DNA from: Mycteria americana
Lineage: Eukaryota; Chordata; Aves; Ciconiiformes; Ciconiidae
Length of the DNA stretch: 64,000 nucleotides
Direction: 5' to 3'
Assembly: GCF_035582795.1 (NCBI RefSeq)
Contig: NC_134366.1
Location: 111,714,256-111,778,255 of the forward strand
A program made the translations under genes and the position numbers. This document shows, in pieces, positions 48,216 through 60,100 of this stretch (the first letter of the stretch is position 1; every line of letters starts with the position of its first letter). Under the pieces are notes generated by a model, which was not told where the DNA came from, made no database searches, and saw only the letters and a list, made by a program, of their open reading frames with translations.

Positions 48216-48286
48216 ATGGAATTAGTGGAGAGCGAAGCCCCTTGTGTAAGGAACAGACATGACCCATGGGCGCAGCTTCTTTCACA
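48216..48286 (+). other. Upstream overlapping ORF at the NETO1 start (exon 1 part)
   Basis: ATG at 48216 is 43 nt upstream of the NETO1 start and in another frame. Across the two splice junctions (48286 to 51884, 51937 to 53549) it stays open for 78 codons and stops at TGA 53658-53660. It thus overlaps the signal peptide and half of the first CUB-coding region. The context is weak at -3 (T) but has G at +4. Ribosomes that use it would miss the main start. Confidence 0.4.
48259..48286 (+). CDS. NETO1: NETO1 coding exon 1 (start of signal peptide)
   Basis: Encodes MTHGRSFFH plus the first base of codon 10, followed by the donor GTGAGT at 48287. The mammalian NETO1 protein starts with a very similar peptide (M-x-x-GRS-x-FH-I), and the split Ile codon (A plus TT) joins exactly to the next exon, which fixes the start. 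An in-frame TAA at 48247-48249, four codons upstream, rules out a longer N-terminus. G at -3 gives a moderate Kozak context. An out-of-frame ATG at 48266 has a better-looking context (CCCATGG) but stops a few codons later in exon 2. NETO1 is a single-pass synaptic membrane protein that binds kainate and NMDA receptors and modulates their gating and localisation; this is family knowledge. Intron 1 is 3597 bp, phase 1. Confidence 0.92.
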
Positions 48287-51200
48287 GTGAGTATCTCTCC
48301 CTTCCCGGCGCCCCGGCTGAGCTCCGCCGCCGCGCACGGGCTCCTGCCCTCCGCTGCCTCCACAACTAGCGTAACGGGACGCCCAGACCTCCGCGGCGTG
48401 GGGGTAAACTCCCCCCACGCACACACAGCACCCCCTTCCCCACCACTCTGCGGTGCAGCGGTGGGGAGCCGGCGTCTGCCAGCGCTGTGGGGCGGGTGGG
48501 CACGCTGCTGCGGGCTGGAGGTTTTCACCTGGGCGCGACGCGTCTGATGGCTTTCGGCGTGACGGGGGAGAGAGGGGGGAACGGCCCCCGCCGCCCGCGG
48601 CCGTGCGGTGCAGCCCCAGCCGGGGCTCGAACCGGCGGCCCAGGGGCGAGGGGGCGCGGGGCAGCGCCGAGCGCCGCGGCGGGGGCGGCCACAGCGGGCG
48701 CCGATCCCGGAGGGCTGCGGGGCGGGGGCGGCCCCCTCGGGCGAAATCCTCCAGGAGCAGCAGGGAGGCACCGAAATGTGACAGTTATTTGTCGAAGACC
48801 CCCAGGGGCCTCAGGCTGCGTGGATGGGAACCCCTCTCCCGCCTCAGTTTTGCAGAGGGTCCACTCTACTGAAGGGGCTTGACTGTCCACAGTTCCTTCC
48901 AGCACCTCTCTCTACGCCCACACCTGTAAAATCGCAGCGCTATGGCCAGGTATTGCTCGTCCAACAACTCTTTGCTAGGCTAAGCTATGTCTATGCCAAA
49001 TCACAGCCTCCAAAAAGCTGCCCGGCCAAGAGAGAAATCTCTTAATGTACAGCTTGTAATGGAAAAATGCACAGATCTGAAAAGATGCAAAGCTGCGTAA
49101 TCAGAGTGGCACTAGAAAGCATGATTATAATTACACCCGTGATTAGGAGGGAAAGGGGGAGGAGGAAGACAGAGAGAATGCAACAAGAAATTTGGTGGAA
49201 ACTTCTTTAAAATAATTCCCAGACCCAGATAATCACTATATTGTTGCCGTACTGTCAAAGCTTCCCAAGTGACAGTTTTCAATGAGTGAAGAATGCATGA
49301 CTGGTCTCTTTGGGGTCTTTTTTTTTTTTTTTTCTCTGTGAGAAGCACTGTTCTTTTCCTGTGTTTTGAGAAACAAAAAGGCAAGGGGTAAATGTACATT
49401 TGGTAAAATAAAATGGACTGCCTTGACTGCTTAAGTAAAAAATACTGTGTTATCTTTTCCCATAAAGCCCGCAATTTTAATTTCTTTCTGGCAATATACA
49501 AATTCTGGTGATGCTGGTGTTAATGCCACTAAATCAAGAGGCATTCTCTTTTTTTGAAATGTAGGAGAAGTATTTCACTTCATCTCTCCAAATGTAGGAT
49601 ATAATATGTCCAGAAAAAACTTAGTATCTTAGTCTCTTCTTGTCTTACATTTTATTATCAAGATTATTTTGACAACTTATTAATGATCAATGCTGACATA
49701 ATGATATGTAAGTATAGCTCCCTGCTTTGGAATAACATAGCTCTGCGACTTGGAAGCATCCTTTCTAGCGGTTACAGCTGGAATTGAAAAGACCTGTGTT
49801 TTTTCTGTCATCTTGGTAATAATACCTCCGTGACTTGGACCAAGTCTCTTTACTTCTCTGAACTTTAATTTTTTCCATATAGAAAAGGAGGGGAGAGCTA
49901 ATAGATAAAGGTGCTTGAAATGAACCTGCAAGAATCAGATATGAATTATTATTAATTGCCTAAGAAGAAATATTTCTTACATCGGGTTTTTTTGGCTGTT
50001 GTGCATCCTATTCTAGCTTCCATAAATTTGAGGGCAGAAAGAACACTGGCAGCTGGCTCAATATTCTAACACCAATCCACCTTACACTGTTGAGAAATTA
50101 GGTTTTGACTGGTGAGGATTACAGGCATAGATGCAGTATGTTCACTGCATGAAACACAGCTAAAGTAAATGAGCAACTTAGTAAATGGGCGAATCCTGCA
50201 TTGCCTTCAGATTGTGACACAGCCAGCGGGCAGAGTCCCAGATAGCAGGTATTTCCAGAATCCATCCCTGAGGAGAGTGAGGGCATGAATGGTTGGGTGA
50301 CATTCAGATCCAAGCAGAAGATGTAATGTTCTCACTGAATGCCCATGACATAGAAGGGTTTTTAACTACCAGCTCTGCCAACATCCATCTCTGTTAGCTG
50401 AGGGATTCAAAAAGACACAGGGGCTTTAAGCCTGACCAAGAAAGAGTGAATATGCTTCCAAGCCTTCATTTTCCCAGAACTTCAGCCTTTCCCTACTTAA
50501 TAAAGTAGCCATCATCCATGCCTCAAACCCTCTGTCACACAGGAAGGGTCAAAGGCATAGAAATAGAGATCTCAATGCCATCAGAATACTGGAAATATAG
50601 AGACTGGCTTCTTTTGGGGTAAAAATTGCACACAATTTGCAGCGTAAAAGCTGAAAATCATGAAAGCACCATCTTTGAAAGAATCATTTAGGTAGCTAGT
50701 TACTAGCCCATGATGACTTTTGCTGTCCCTTGGGGATAAGAAGAAAGTATGCCATTCAATTACATTTGTTAAAGACCACAGGTCCATCAATTACTCATCG
50801 TAGTCAGTAATACAAATGGCAGCTGATTGATCCAAAATACTCAGAATAAACATGCAACTTCATCTCCACTTTAACTTCAGTGCCATCTGGGCACTATGTC
50901 CGGGCTTAACCCAAAACTAACTGGGGTCAAAACTGTGAGCACTCCAAGAACTGATGGATCTCTTATGCTCTTGCTATCCCACTTTCTCGAATAGCCAAAG
51001 ATATGGGTGATGACAAGAAAATGCTATCATCAGTGGATGATTTCTTCATCAGGTAGCTAGCTAGTCACTTTGATCTTCCAAAGCAGTCTCATTATGACTG
51101 GCATAAGTGTTTGCCTCTCAGCCTTTTCTAGTTAAAAAGTTCGGAAACTCCCAGAAGCTCAGAAATTATCTCCAGGTTGAAGCCCATCTCAGAAAGCTCA

Positions 51201-51883
51201 CGTTTATTCCCAAGAGGCATAGCTGTCCTATCATGGTTGGAGATAGGAGATTTCTATTTGTAAAATGGGCTGCAGATACACTGCAGCACAAAGCAACACC
51301 CTCTTGACAAGTCAAACAAACTAGATTAATGGGATTGTTAAGCACACACAATAATTTACTTCACTGGGGATTTGCAAATGCTTTGATGGATGTGAAGAAC
51401 CCAACCCCTCACTTCTTTCATACTCTCAGTACTCATTTTCAAATATTATTATGCCATAGTGAGAGACATTAGTGATTCCAGTGGCACTGAAACTTAGCAG
51501 GCCTTTCTCTCCCTCTGTTAAAAGCAGCCACTTTTCTATTACTGGCCCAAGCTATGATTATATAAATAAATATTGGTAAAATATTTTTCTCTAATATTAA
51601 AAAAAGAAAAAAAAATAGGAGGGAAACATCAGTGCCTGGGGATTTTGTTTTAAACCCAAAAGATCTCCTCTTTATTTGGATACATTTACAAAGATAAATA
51701 CTTACAAGGACAGATCACAAAGAAACTTGTTTATACAAAATGTGTGATTTAAAGATGCAAGTAAACATGAAATTTTTTTACAGTAATTCTATTTAATTTG
51801 TATTCTTCTAAGATAGATGTTTACAATTGATTTGATTGCAGGCACTATCACACTGTGATATCTAATGCATATTTCTCTTTCAG
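48287..51883 (+). other. NETO1: NETO1 intron 1
   Basis: The first ~500 bp are the CpG-rich continuation of the promoter region, which may hold regulatory sites. After about 48800 the sequence becomes AT-rich, with a poly-T run at about 49318-49334 and no recognisable repeat end or gene. The intron ends in a pyrimidine-rich tract and CAG (51871-51883). Confidence 0.85.
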
Positions 51884-51937
51884 TTGTAGCAAGTCTAATC
51901 ATCCTACATTTGTCTGGGGCAACCAAAAAAGGAACAG
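51884..51937 (+). CDS. NETO1: NETO1 coding exon 2 (signal peptide core)
   Basis: A 54-bp exon between the acceptor TTTCTCTTTCAG and donor GTATGT. It completes codon 10 (Ile) and encodes VASLIILHLSGATKKGT plus the first base of codon 28. Residues 9-20 form the hydrophobic core of the signal peptide, and cleavage is expected after about Ala22, so the protein enters the secretory pathway. The sequence matches the mammalian NETO1 N-terminus almost residue for residue. Both borders are phase 1. Confidence 0.95.
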
Positions 51938-53548
51938 GTATGTAAACTTCACACATTTTTTTCAGACATTATATTAGAGTCCAAAGTATGGATTTGAGTT
52001 GTTAGTTCTTGAAATTTTTAGAAGTTCACCTACTTCCAGTGTCTGTCCTTTGTTCATTTGTTTTGAGTATTAGTGTGCCTGTACAAACACAAAAATCCAG
52101 TGGTACTTTTTTTAACAAGTTAGTGACCTGACCCACAGCAAGAACTAACTAAAGTCTCAGCCTGACTCTAACTAAAGACTGTAAAGTGCCTCCACTTTCA
52201 AATTGGGAAGTCCAGTTTGGGCACTGAGCTATCTACACTTAAGATCTTTTTGCTTGTTCAAGTAGAATTCAAAATCTGAAATTGGGTATCATGGGTGCAT
52301 TTGTGCAGGGCGGGGATAGAAAGAGGTTCTTAAAAGCCCTGGATGCTAAGTGTGGTGAGAGCCAAGCAGGGAGAGTTGCTAAGCACAGTGTGTGTCTGAA
52401 CTTGCGTCTGAATGCTCAGTCCCTGCAGGCCTGAATTCATTTCAGGAAATTAGGATCCGTGACGTACTCAGCTTGGATACAGACCAGGAAGAAAAACACT
52501 TGCAGAGCATAAGGCAGATCTCAGGTGATTAAAATAATCCTTGGAAGATGCCTGTCTCCCTCCATTGATTGTAAGAGGGAGCCTCAAACAACTCGGCTCT
52601 ACACGTGAGAGGCTTAAGTTAGATGGGATACTCCTTGGATATAGATACCTTATTTGGAGCAAAACACTGGCATCCTCTTCAGACACCTGTGTGAGGTCTA
52701 GAACCTACTATCCTTCCTTTTAATATCAGCCTAGGTATTTTTCCCTCTGAAGAATCCACCTTATTTTAGCCTACTGGTTAAAGCATAATGCCCAGGAAGT
52801 GATCTTTCATCCTCTTCAGCCTGAACAGGCTCAAACCTTTGTCTCCAGGCTTTCTGCCAATGTGCAGAAAGGAGTGCAAGTGTTTCAGGGCTAGGAAGAA
52901 AGCAAACAAGAAGGTCTGACTCTGCTCTCTGATGATTCACCTGAGAGGAGGAAAGTTCTGGGCTGTAATTCCTGGCCTCAGAGCTATTTACTAATTTTAC
53001 AGCAAACAGAAAGATAAAAATAATCTATGAACCAGAAACCAGGAATTTCCCCATCTATCTCTGTCCGGTGAATAGAGTCAAGCTGCTGCAAATTTAAAAC
53101 AATTTGTATATTCTATCATAATTCTCTGGGGTTTTTTTCTTGATTTTGTGACTCTGATGTATTCTTGTATTACTGCACGTAGCTTGTTGATAGAGCACAA
53201 GCTTGAACCTTTTGAGATATATGAGTGGGAAGTTCATGTCTCCCATTTATTGAGCACATGCTATCCCTACAAGGCTATTATTTAAAAAGCAATATAAATG
53301 TCTTCCCCTAGACATTGATGCCTCTTCTCTGTTTCGAAAAAATGTTTTGAGTAAGGATTATATGTTGGTACCTCTAAAGAACAGCCTTGTTTTCCCTCAG
53401 GTCAATGATCATACTCTTAGTCTCAAGAGAAAAAAGCTGAGGCCACTGACAGAATGGACTGGTTTATTCTGCAAGAGAGTTCTGAGCATCATAGGAACAT
53501 AATAATTTGTGAGCTAATTATATAATGCTTAATGTGATCATTTCACAG
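51938..53548 (+). other. NETO1: NETO1 intron 2
   Basis: 1611 bp, phase 1, GTATGT to TTTCACAG. No repeat or gene was recognised inside it. Confidence 0.85.
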
Positions 53549-53686
53549 AAAAGCAAACTACTTCCGAAGGACAGAAACCAGTGCAGTGTGGAACTTGGAC
53601 AAAATATGCAGAAGGAGGCATCTTCACTTCTCCCAATTATCCCAACAAGTATCCTCCTGACAGAGAGTGCGTCTACATTATAGAAG
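53549..53686 (+). CDS. NETO1: NETO1 coding exon 3 (linker and first half of CUB1)
   Basis: A 138-bp exon finishing codon 28 (Glu) and encoding residues 29-73, ending IIE with the first base of codon 74. Cys41 starts the first CUB domain; the typical [13 protein letters not shown] signature is residues 51-63 and Cys68 follows, giving the expected first CUB disulphide (Cys41-Cys68). The donor is GAAG then GTGACC, which departs from the GTRAGT consensus at +4 to +6, so this is the weakest splice site of the four. Reading through it gives 26 further codons before TAG (53765-53767). The phase-1 border agrees with exon 4, where G plus CT gives Ala74. Confidence 0.95.
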
Positions 53687-56600
53687 GTGACCAGCCAAAG
53701 AATCTTTATATTCTGTCATCAACTGTATTAAAAAAAGTGGTTTATTTTATTATATGTGAAAAATAGGTAAAGCCTATATGCTCATGATAAATCTTTTCAA
53801 GACACAAGATTTAGAGAAACTCTACCTCTGCACTTTTTCTTTTTCTTTTTTTTTTGTAAAAAATTTTAAAACTTTGTAGACCATACCAAGAAATATTGGA
53901 AAATACTTGATTTATTTCCTGACATCACTCATAAATTAGTTCAGGTGGTAAGTAAGCATGCGTCAATTAGTAATAAACACAGTATAATTTATTTCATGAT
54001 ATTCAGAGAACAACTAGAACCTAAAATGCTGTAACATGACAGAAGAAAGAATATTTTAAAATGAGTTTAAAAAGTGAACACAGGAAATGAAAATACTTTT
54101 GACTTTGATATAGGTATTTTAAACTTATCACAACTGAATCAGGGATGACAAGCATAGCTAGGCAAAGTATGGTAAAGAAAGTAAGTCATGCAGAAAATAT
54201 CCATATAGTGAGTGTAAAAATTATTTTCCATCCAATTGTTCATGAGAAATGAAAATAAATGAAAAAAACCCAAAACCAAAACAAAACCAGGAAAGAATAA
54301 ACATTAACACCAAACAGCTGTAAGACACAGTTTTTAAAGAGTAGACAGTTGCAGGCATGGAGGTGATGTAAGAAAGGCTAGAGGTGTATTACAAGCAAGT
54401 TACGTGGTTTCTTTTCATCAGTCTTAGCACAATGGATATTGAAGGGATTGTTGTACAAATGAATCTGTGGAAAGTAATAGAGATTAGATACTGTCAGAGC
54501 TTAGTAGCAGAAAAGATGAATCAGGTACACAATGGTAAGTCATTGGAATCAAGAAGATTCACTCCATGAGTTGTGAATACATGCAGAATACAACACTGAC
54601 GCTTGTTCTATCCATGCTTGGTTGGACAGAATTATTAACTACAAATGATGGAGCCAGGAATTACAGAAATATTTATTTTTCTAAAGATGCAGGTAGTAGC
54701 AAGAGAGATTTCCAAAGGTATGTAGCTGATTCAAATTGAATTAGCTACTTTAGAACCCCTCACTAAGCCCTTTTAGAAACCAGTCTGTCTTTCCAAATCT
54801 AGTGCTGAGTTACTAAAAGAAATATATTTCATTAAAACCTTCCAGGGAAATGATGGATAGTGAATGTTGTGTGTATTGTTTAGAAAAAAAAATCACAGCA
54901 AAATCACTGAGATCTCTGAATTCCACTTTAGCGCTAGGTAACCTGACTGAAGTCAGAAGTAAAGAGGTGATTATAAATCATGGAGTCAAACAAACCCTTT
55001 AAAGAAAATTTATGCTTGTCCAGTCTTCCCACTTGAGCCCAAAATTTAAGCAGATGTATGGTAAACACTTAAGTTCTTTCACAGTTTAGTAATTGATTTA
55101 AAATAAAAATAAAATAAAAAAAAGATAAATGTATAGGTTCAATATGTACTACTTAGCATTATATTTTTTGTTACACTTATGTTGCTAGATCCAGGTCTTT
55201 TTGTATATATAGATCAGATTATCTTTCTAACATTCTTGTGAGGCTGGGAAGAAGTAAGCTTATTTTATCTCCAAGGAGCTGAAACACAGAGACGTGTTTT
55301 ATCATTAAAGACAAAGGGTGTGGAAAAAAAGTAAAATATGATCATTTTTGTAAACCCCAGTTCAGTATCTCAGGCCATAACGTGTTCCTCCTCTTAGTAA
55401 GAAGGTGCCTGAAAGCCCTTTATTGTAAAGACCTTTGTCTTTATTATAGTAATTAAGTACTTATAAAAATATAGTTAATAAGCTGAAATGTGGCAAAATA
55501 TGCTGTTACAATAACGTGATTTAGAATAGCCAAATTGGAAATGTCTAAAAACAATTTAGGAACGAAAGGTTTAATCAACCAACTTCAATGATGAAGATGA
55601 AATTCCATGTTGACAAGTTTGGAGCAATGTATAGTAAAAAGAATAATCAGGACTCAACAGACATCTTGTTACATTTTATGGGAAAAGTCAATCTGGCAAA
55701 AACCAGTTGCACATAATTTCGTACAACACTGATATTTTCTGCTTCCTGTCCAGCCATAACCAACAGTTTGGATTGCAACTGGGTATTTTAAAACCCATGA
55801 TGATAGCAGTTCTATCAGTATACAATTTGATGAGAACCATGAATATTGCACAACATTTTCAGCTCTGATCTCCCCGTGTCTATTTCTATCTTCTAAAAAG
55901 ATCAGGAACAGTCATGTCTGAAAAATGTCACAAAAATAAACAAAGATGTAGTAAGATGCCTGAGCAATGATATTTTAAAAAGTGGCAGTTTTCAAAAAAG
56001 ACAAAAGGACAAACACTGAAGAACAACAAAAATTATTTTGTAATTATAGTCAATTATTTGTCCTTATTTATTCTTTTTACAACATATAAAAATGGCAGAA
56101 AATGTTAAAGAAGGCTAGCAAGTGAAAACTTTTCCCCATATCTTTTATATTCTGTGGAACTCATTGGCATGAGATATTGAAGTTAAAGGAATGCAAAAAA
56201 AAGGATTAATCATTTTACTAATAGAAATATCCTTGAGGTCAGATAACAATCTATGGAGTGGATAATCCTCCTAATCCAGGACATAAACATCCATTCAATT
56301 TTAGAGTAAGACAGAAACATCTCCATATGCATCTTATTCCTATATTTATTATTGAGATTCCAACACGCTTCAAATAGCTTCTGTCTGCTGTTGAATACCA
56401 AGCACAAAACTAGGGGGACTGTCGGTATGATTCATAATAGCATTCCCACATTGCTATCTCCCCTTTGTACGTCTTGGAGAGTTCAGCATACCAGGACTGT
56501 ATATACCATACCAACAGCTGTATGATGTGAGTTTAAATACATACATGAATCACCAGGTTCCTTCCTGCCTGCTTGCTTTCGTTCCTTCATTTTTTGCTAT

Positions 56601-56984
56601 CAAACACAATCTAGGGCAAATTCTGATGGCTTCCCTCAAACACAATTCCTACTGAATTTAGTGGACTTGAATGAGGACTCCAGCATGTAGTGTGTTGTAA
56701 TAAAATTGAATTTCATCTCATGACAATTTTTTCCCCACATTTCCCCCACATCCCCCTCATCTTAAATGTATGCAAGCCTTTTATAATTTCAAAATTACTT
56801 TGGTGAAGTAAAGGAGCTGGCAAAAATTGCCATGATCATAGACTGTGAGTTTCTAAAAGAGAAGAGGATTTCTGACTGCAGAGGCTTCTATCCCAGCAGT
56901 CAAAGACGTAAGCAGATCAAACAGCTAGAAGTTTCTTTTTCTTTTCCTTTTTTTTTTCCTTTTCTTCTATTTTAGTAGTAATGA

Positions 56985-57110
56985 TAATTAACTATTGGAA
57001 CAACTAGGAATACTAAAGTCCAGATTGGATGCCTTTCTAAAAGAAATCCTTTAGGTCATCCAGAAGTCATGGACTCAGTACAAAAATTATTATGCTATAG
57101 AGGAGCTCCT
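56985..57110 (+). repeat. Ancient CR1-like LINE 3' fragment in intron 3
   Basis: The order 'ctattggaacaactagg', 'ccagattggatgcctttcta', 'aaagaaatcctttaggtcatcc' then 'atggactcagtac' follows the 3' end of an old amniote CR1 element, read in the plus direction. It is diverged, has no coding content, and the borders are approximate. Confidence 0.5.
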
Positions 57111-60100
57111 GGTGAATCCCATCTTCCTTTCAAAATGCATAGAGAATTTTCTTTCAGTCTTATTGGGCATATAGAAAATGTAGGCAATAGCTGACTGTAC
57201 ACATCAAATTCCCTGTTGGGCCCAATTTCACCCTTGTTTTGCATATTCATGACTCTAACTTGGCAAAATTCACAGCTGCCCAGAACAACCGCAGGAGTGG
57301 CAGCATTAGCCTTTGCCAGACTGCAGAAAATTTGGCATGTATGCTCCAAAGGGAAATTTGTACAGGAGATTTTGTAGGAGCAAAGGCTTTTGTTTGTGTT
57401 AAAAATATTTGAGGAGTGGGATAGTCATACTTTACACAATATATCTTAAGAATTGGATTGGAAATCCTGTGAGTGAAATACTTGTAAGATGTTATCCATT
57501 CTTCAGTTTTTACTAATTAAATGCTTATTTATAAATATAGGTATGGACTAGAATCGCTTTATGGAGATAAGAAATAAATCTTCTACTTTATATGTTTTTG
57601 AACATTTAGAGTTAACTCTCTTGGTCTTCCACGTTTTCACTAAAGACCATTAAACTCTTTAATCCTAGATATTTCACAGGGGTTAGGAAACGGTCACGTA
57701 TCACTGTACGAAAAACCTCTGCTCAAAGTCCTTTTGTATTTCAAAGTGATTTTTGTGTTCAAAAAGTTTTCATCAAAACAAGGAAACGATCCTCTTTTAA
57801 AAGGAGGATATAGGTGGCTTTCTTATCAATAATAGCTGGACAACCAGAAAGACCAAGGATTATTGAAAACTATTAGTACTGCAGCAGCTCAAATAGATAG
57901 GGGTAGGTGTTGAGTTCAATGTCTTATTTCCATGCAGTATGGTAAATTGAAACAGAGTTTTTGCCTAACTTCAGCTGTCAGTTACACAGACTTAGAGGCT
58001 GATCAGAATTAAAACCTTAATTGTGTGTTTTTGCTGCAACTGTTCTTCTACCACAAGTTGGAACCCACTGCTTTTTTTTCATTGAATGTAAAATCTCAAG
58101 ACAGCACTTGTGTAAGATAATTAGATGAAAAATATGACAAGACATGCAAGCATTAAGTAGTCTTTCCATGGTATTAAACATTTTTGAAGAAAGATAATTG
58201 GAAGCTGAATATGGAAGATCTTTAAGATTTGAAGTAAAATAATTTTATGAGACAGCTTCAATATATTTCATTTGGACTTGACAAGAACTTTTCCTAACAT
58301 TGTAGCCACAGAAAAAGTTCTGAAGATGTGAATGGGCTTGACCTGTGAATAAGGATAGCAGAAATGACCACTTCATCCCTCCTTTTCTGATTAGATGGCC
58401 AGATTCCAATCCAGTCTGGAAGAATTGCATATTCTGGGCTTTTTGTTTGTTTTGTTTTGTTTTTCTGTAGCTATACATACATTATTATTAGTCATTATTC
58501 TGGACTTGTTCTCACTGTATTTCTGTAAGTTTTACTGTGACCACATTCGCACAAACTTTGTTGCAAAAGCTGTGGCACGAGATGTGTATTTATACAATAT
58601 CTGCTTGTTTTAGCTTGCATTTGGCAAAGAAACCCTTTGCTAAAGCCGGAGTATAAGTCCAGAACGATACCTTTTTCTTTAAAAGGAAGTTAAATTTGGG
58701 AGGTTGAATTGTGTGTTTTCATCCCTTATGGTCATTTCCAGGAAGATTTGAATAATTTTGTTTCTTAGGTAGATTATTGCAAACAGAACATTTAACCTTT
58801 AACTCTAAATATCATACAAGATGAAGCACAGAGGTGCATTTAAAAGCACATGATGAAAAGCTGCATGGATGAGTGTATAACTCCCCTTCCTCCCTTTGCC
58901 CAATCTTTTGTGATCACCACAGTCTCACAGTTACAGAAACACAAAGTGTTGCATTCCTCGGGAGAGTTAGGAGAAAGGACCTTGTCCTGTTTGGACTAGC
59001 TTGCCGAGCAGGCTGGGACACAGGCAGTACCTATACTAATACCTAAAACAGGTCAGGAAATGTTCACTGGCCTTAAGGCTGATAGACACAATCACACATG
59101 TACAGATTAACTCCTTTCACCTTCCAAGTCAACAGTACAGATACAATCTGCTTGCTGTGAATTGCCCTTGACTGATGCGAACCACCACATCATGCCTAAG
59201 AACGAGTTCCGACAGTTATGACTGGCATGGCCAAAATGATGCCAGGAGGTGATTTTAACATTTGAGGAGTGTGAACGGTCAGTGGTCCAGCCCCCAAACT
59301 CATTCCCCAGCCTTGTTTTATTTAGCAGTGGAGAAATAGTGCTAATTAATAGTCAATGCTCCATTCTTAAAGTGGGGCAGCCTCTACACATGGGAGCTTT
59401 GGGGGAAAGTAGAAACTCTTTCTTGAGCGCTCCTTGAGCTGATGTGATTCTCTCTGATCCTCTAGCAAGAACTGAGCTTCACTAGGAAAAGCCTTGTTTG
59501 ACTTTGTTGAAAAATAAATAAAAGCAGAGAAGAGTAAACTATAGCAATATTCTGATCGTAAAACTAGTTTGCAATGTGAGATTGAGAGAGCTACATGGAG
59601 GTTGTGGAAATTGTGCAGTTTTTCTCAGGCCATGCTTTCACCGAGTCAATAGATCTCATGCGTAACTCTGTAGACCTGATTCTCTTTTACCCACAAAGAC
59701 TCCTTTTCTATTATATTGAGGCTATAATTGGCTTTAGGACTCCTTTTCAACACCCAAAATCATACCAAATGACTGAGCTGTAACTCAGAGGGGGCCTCAT
59801 GCCCATTTTTATCGTATGTTACATGAGTCTTGGATTCAGAGACGACCTGTTAAGGGTTTAACTATGGGCCAGCACTTGTAAGCCTCCTCTTGGTATGAAA
59901 TAGTCGTGAAGGCTTAACACAGGAAGTTTATAAAGGACAAATGTGTTACGTTAATGTTGTAAGCCATTTTTGAAACAGGTATATCTTTGTTGCTGTGGAA
60001 AGCAGAGCAGCCATACATTGTGGTATGATGCTGTTTGACACTAACAATACTAGCACAATTCATCTTCATATCTAGTTTGCAACATTAAAACATTACAATA

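Larger units (their letters stand above)
47560..48780 (+). promoter_or_regulatory. NETO1: CpG-dense lobe 2: probable NETO1 promoter, 5' leader and exon 1
   Basis: GC- and CpG-rich sequence surrounds the first coding exon and extends about 500 bp into intron 1, the usual arrangement for a brain-expressed CpG-island promoter. No convincing TATA box is visible, so dispersed initiation is expected. The 5' leader upstream of 48259 is inferred; its start is unknown. A pyrimidine-rich stretch at 47340-47420 and a (GT)-rich tract near 47163-47200 lie upstream. Confidence 0.75.

Noticed and set aside
48266..48286. ATG 48266 as the NETO1 start (CCCATGG looks a better context)
   Set aside because: It is out of frame with the conserved protein and meets a stop right after the exon 2 junction (TTG TAG).
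47818..48771. 317-codon minus-strand frame over NETO1 exon 1
   Set aside because: It is antisense to a securely identified exon, low in complexity and explained by GC content.
53581..53766. Exon 3 read through into the intron as a 61-codon independent gene
   Set aside because: The first part is NETO1 CUB1 and the rest is intron; the splice to exon 4 restores the conserved IIEAAPRQC sequence.
55235..55325. MIR-like words ('ttattttatctccaaggagctgaaacacagag')
   Set aside because: Suggestive order but too diverged to assert without an alignment; mentioned only within intron 3.
56610..56700. Another possible ancient amniote repeat ('ggcaaattctgatggc...gaatttagtggact')
   Set aside because: Only a faint resemblance to an old SINE-like consensus remembered from other amniotes; too weak to annotate.
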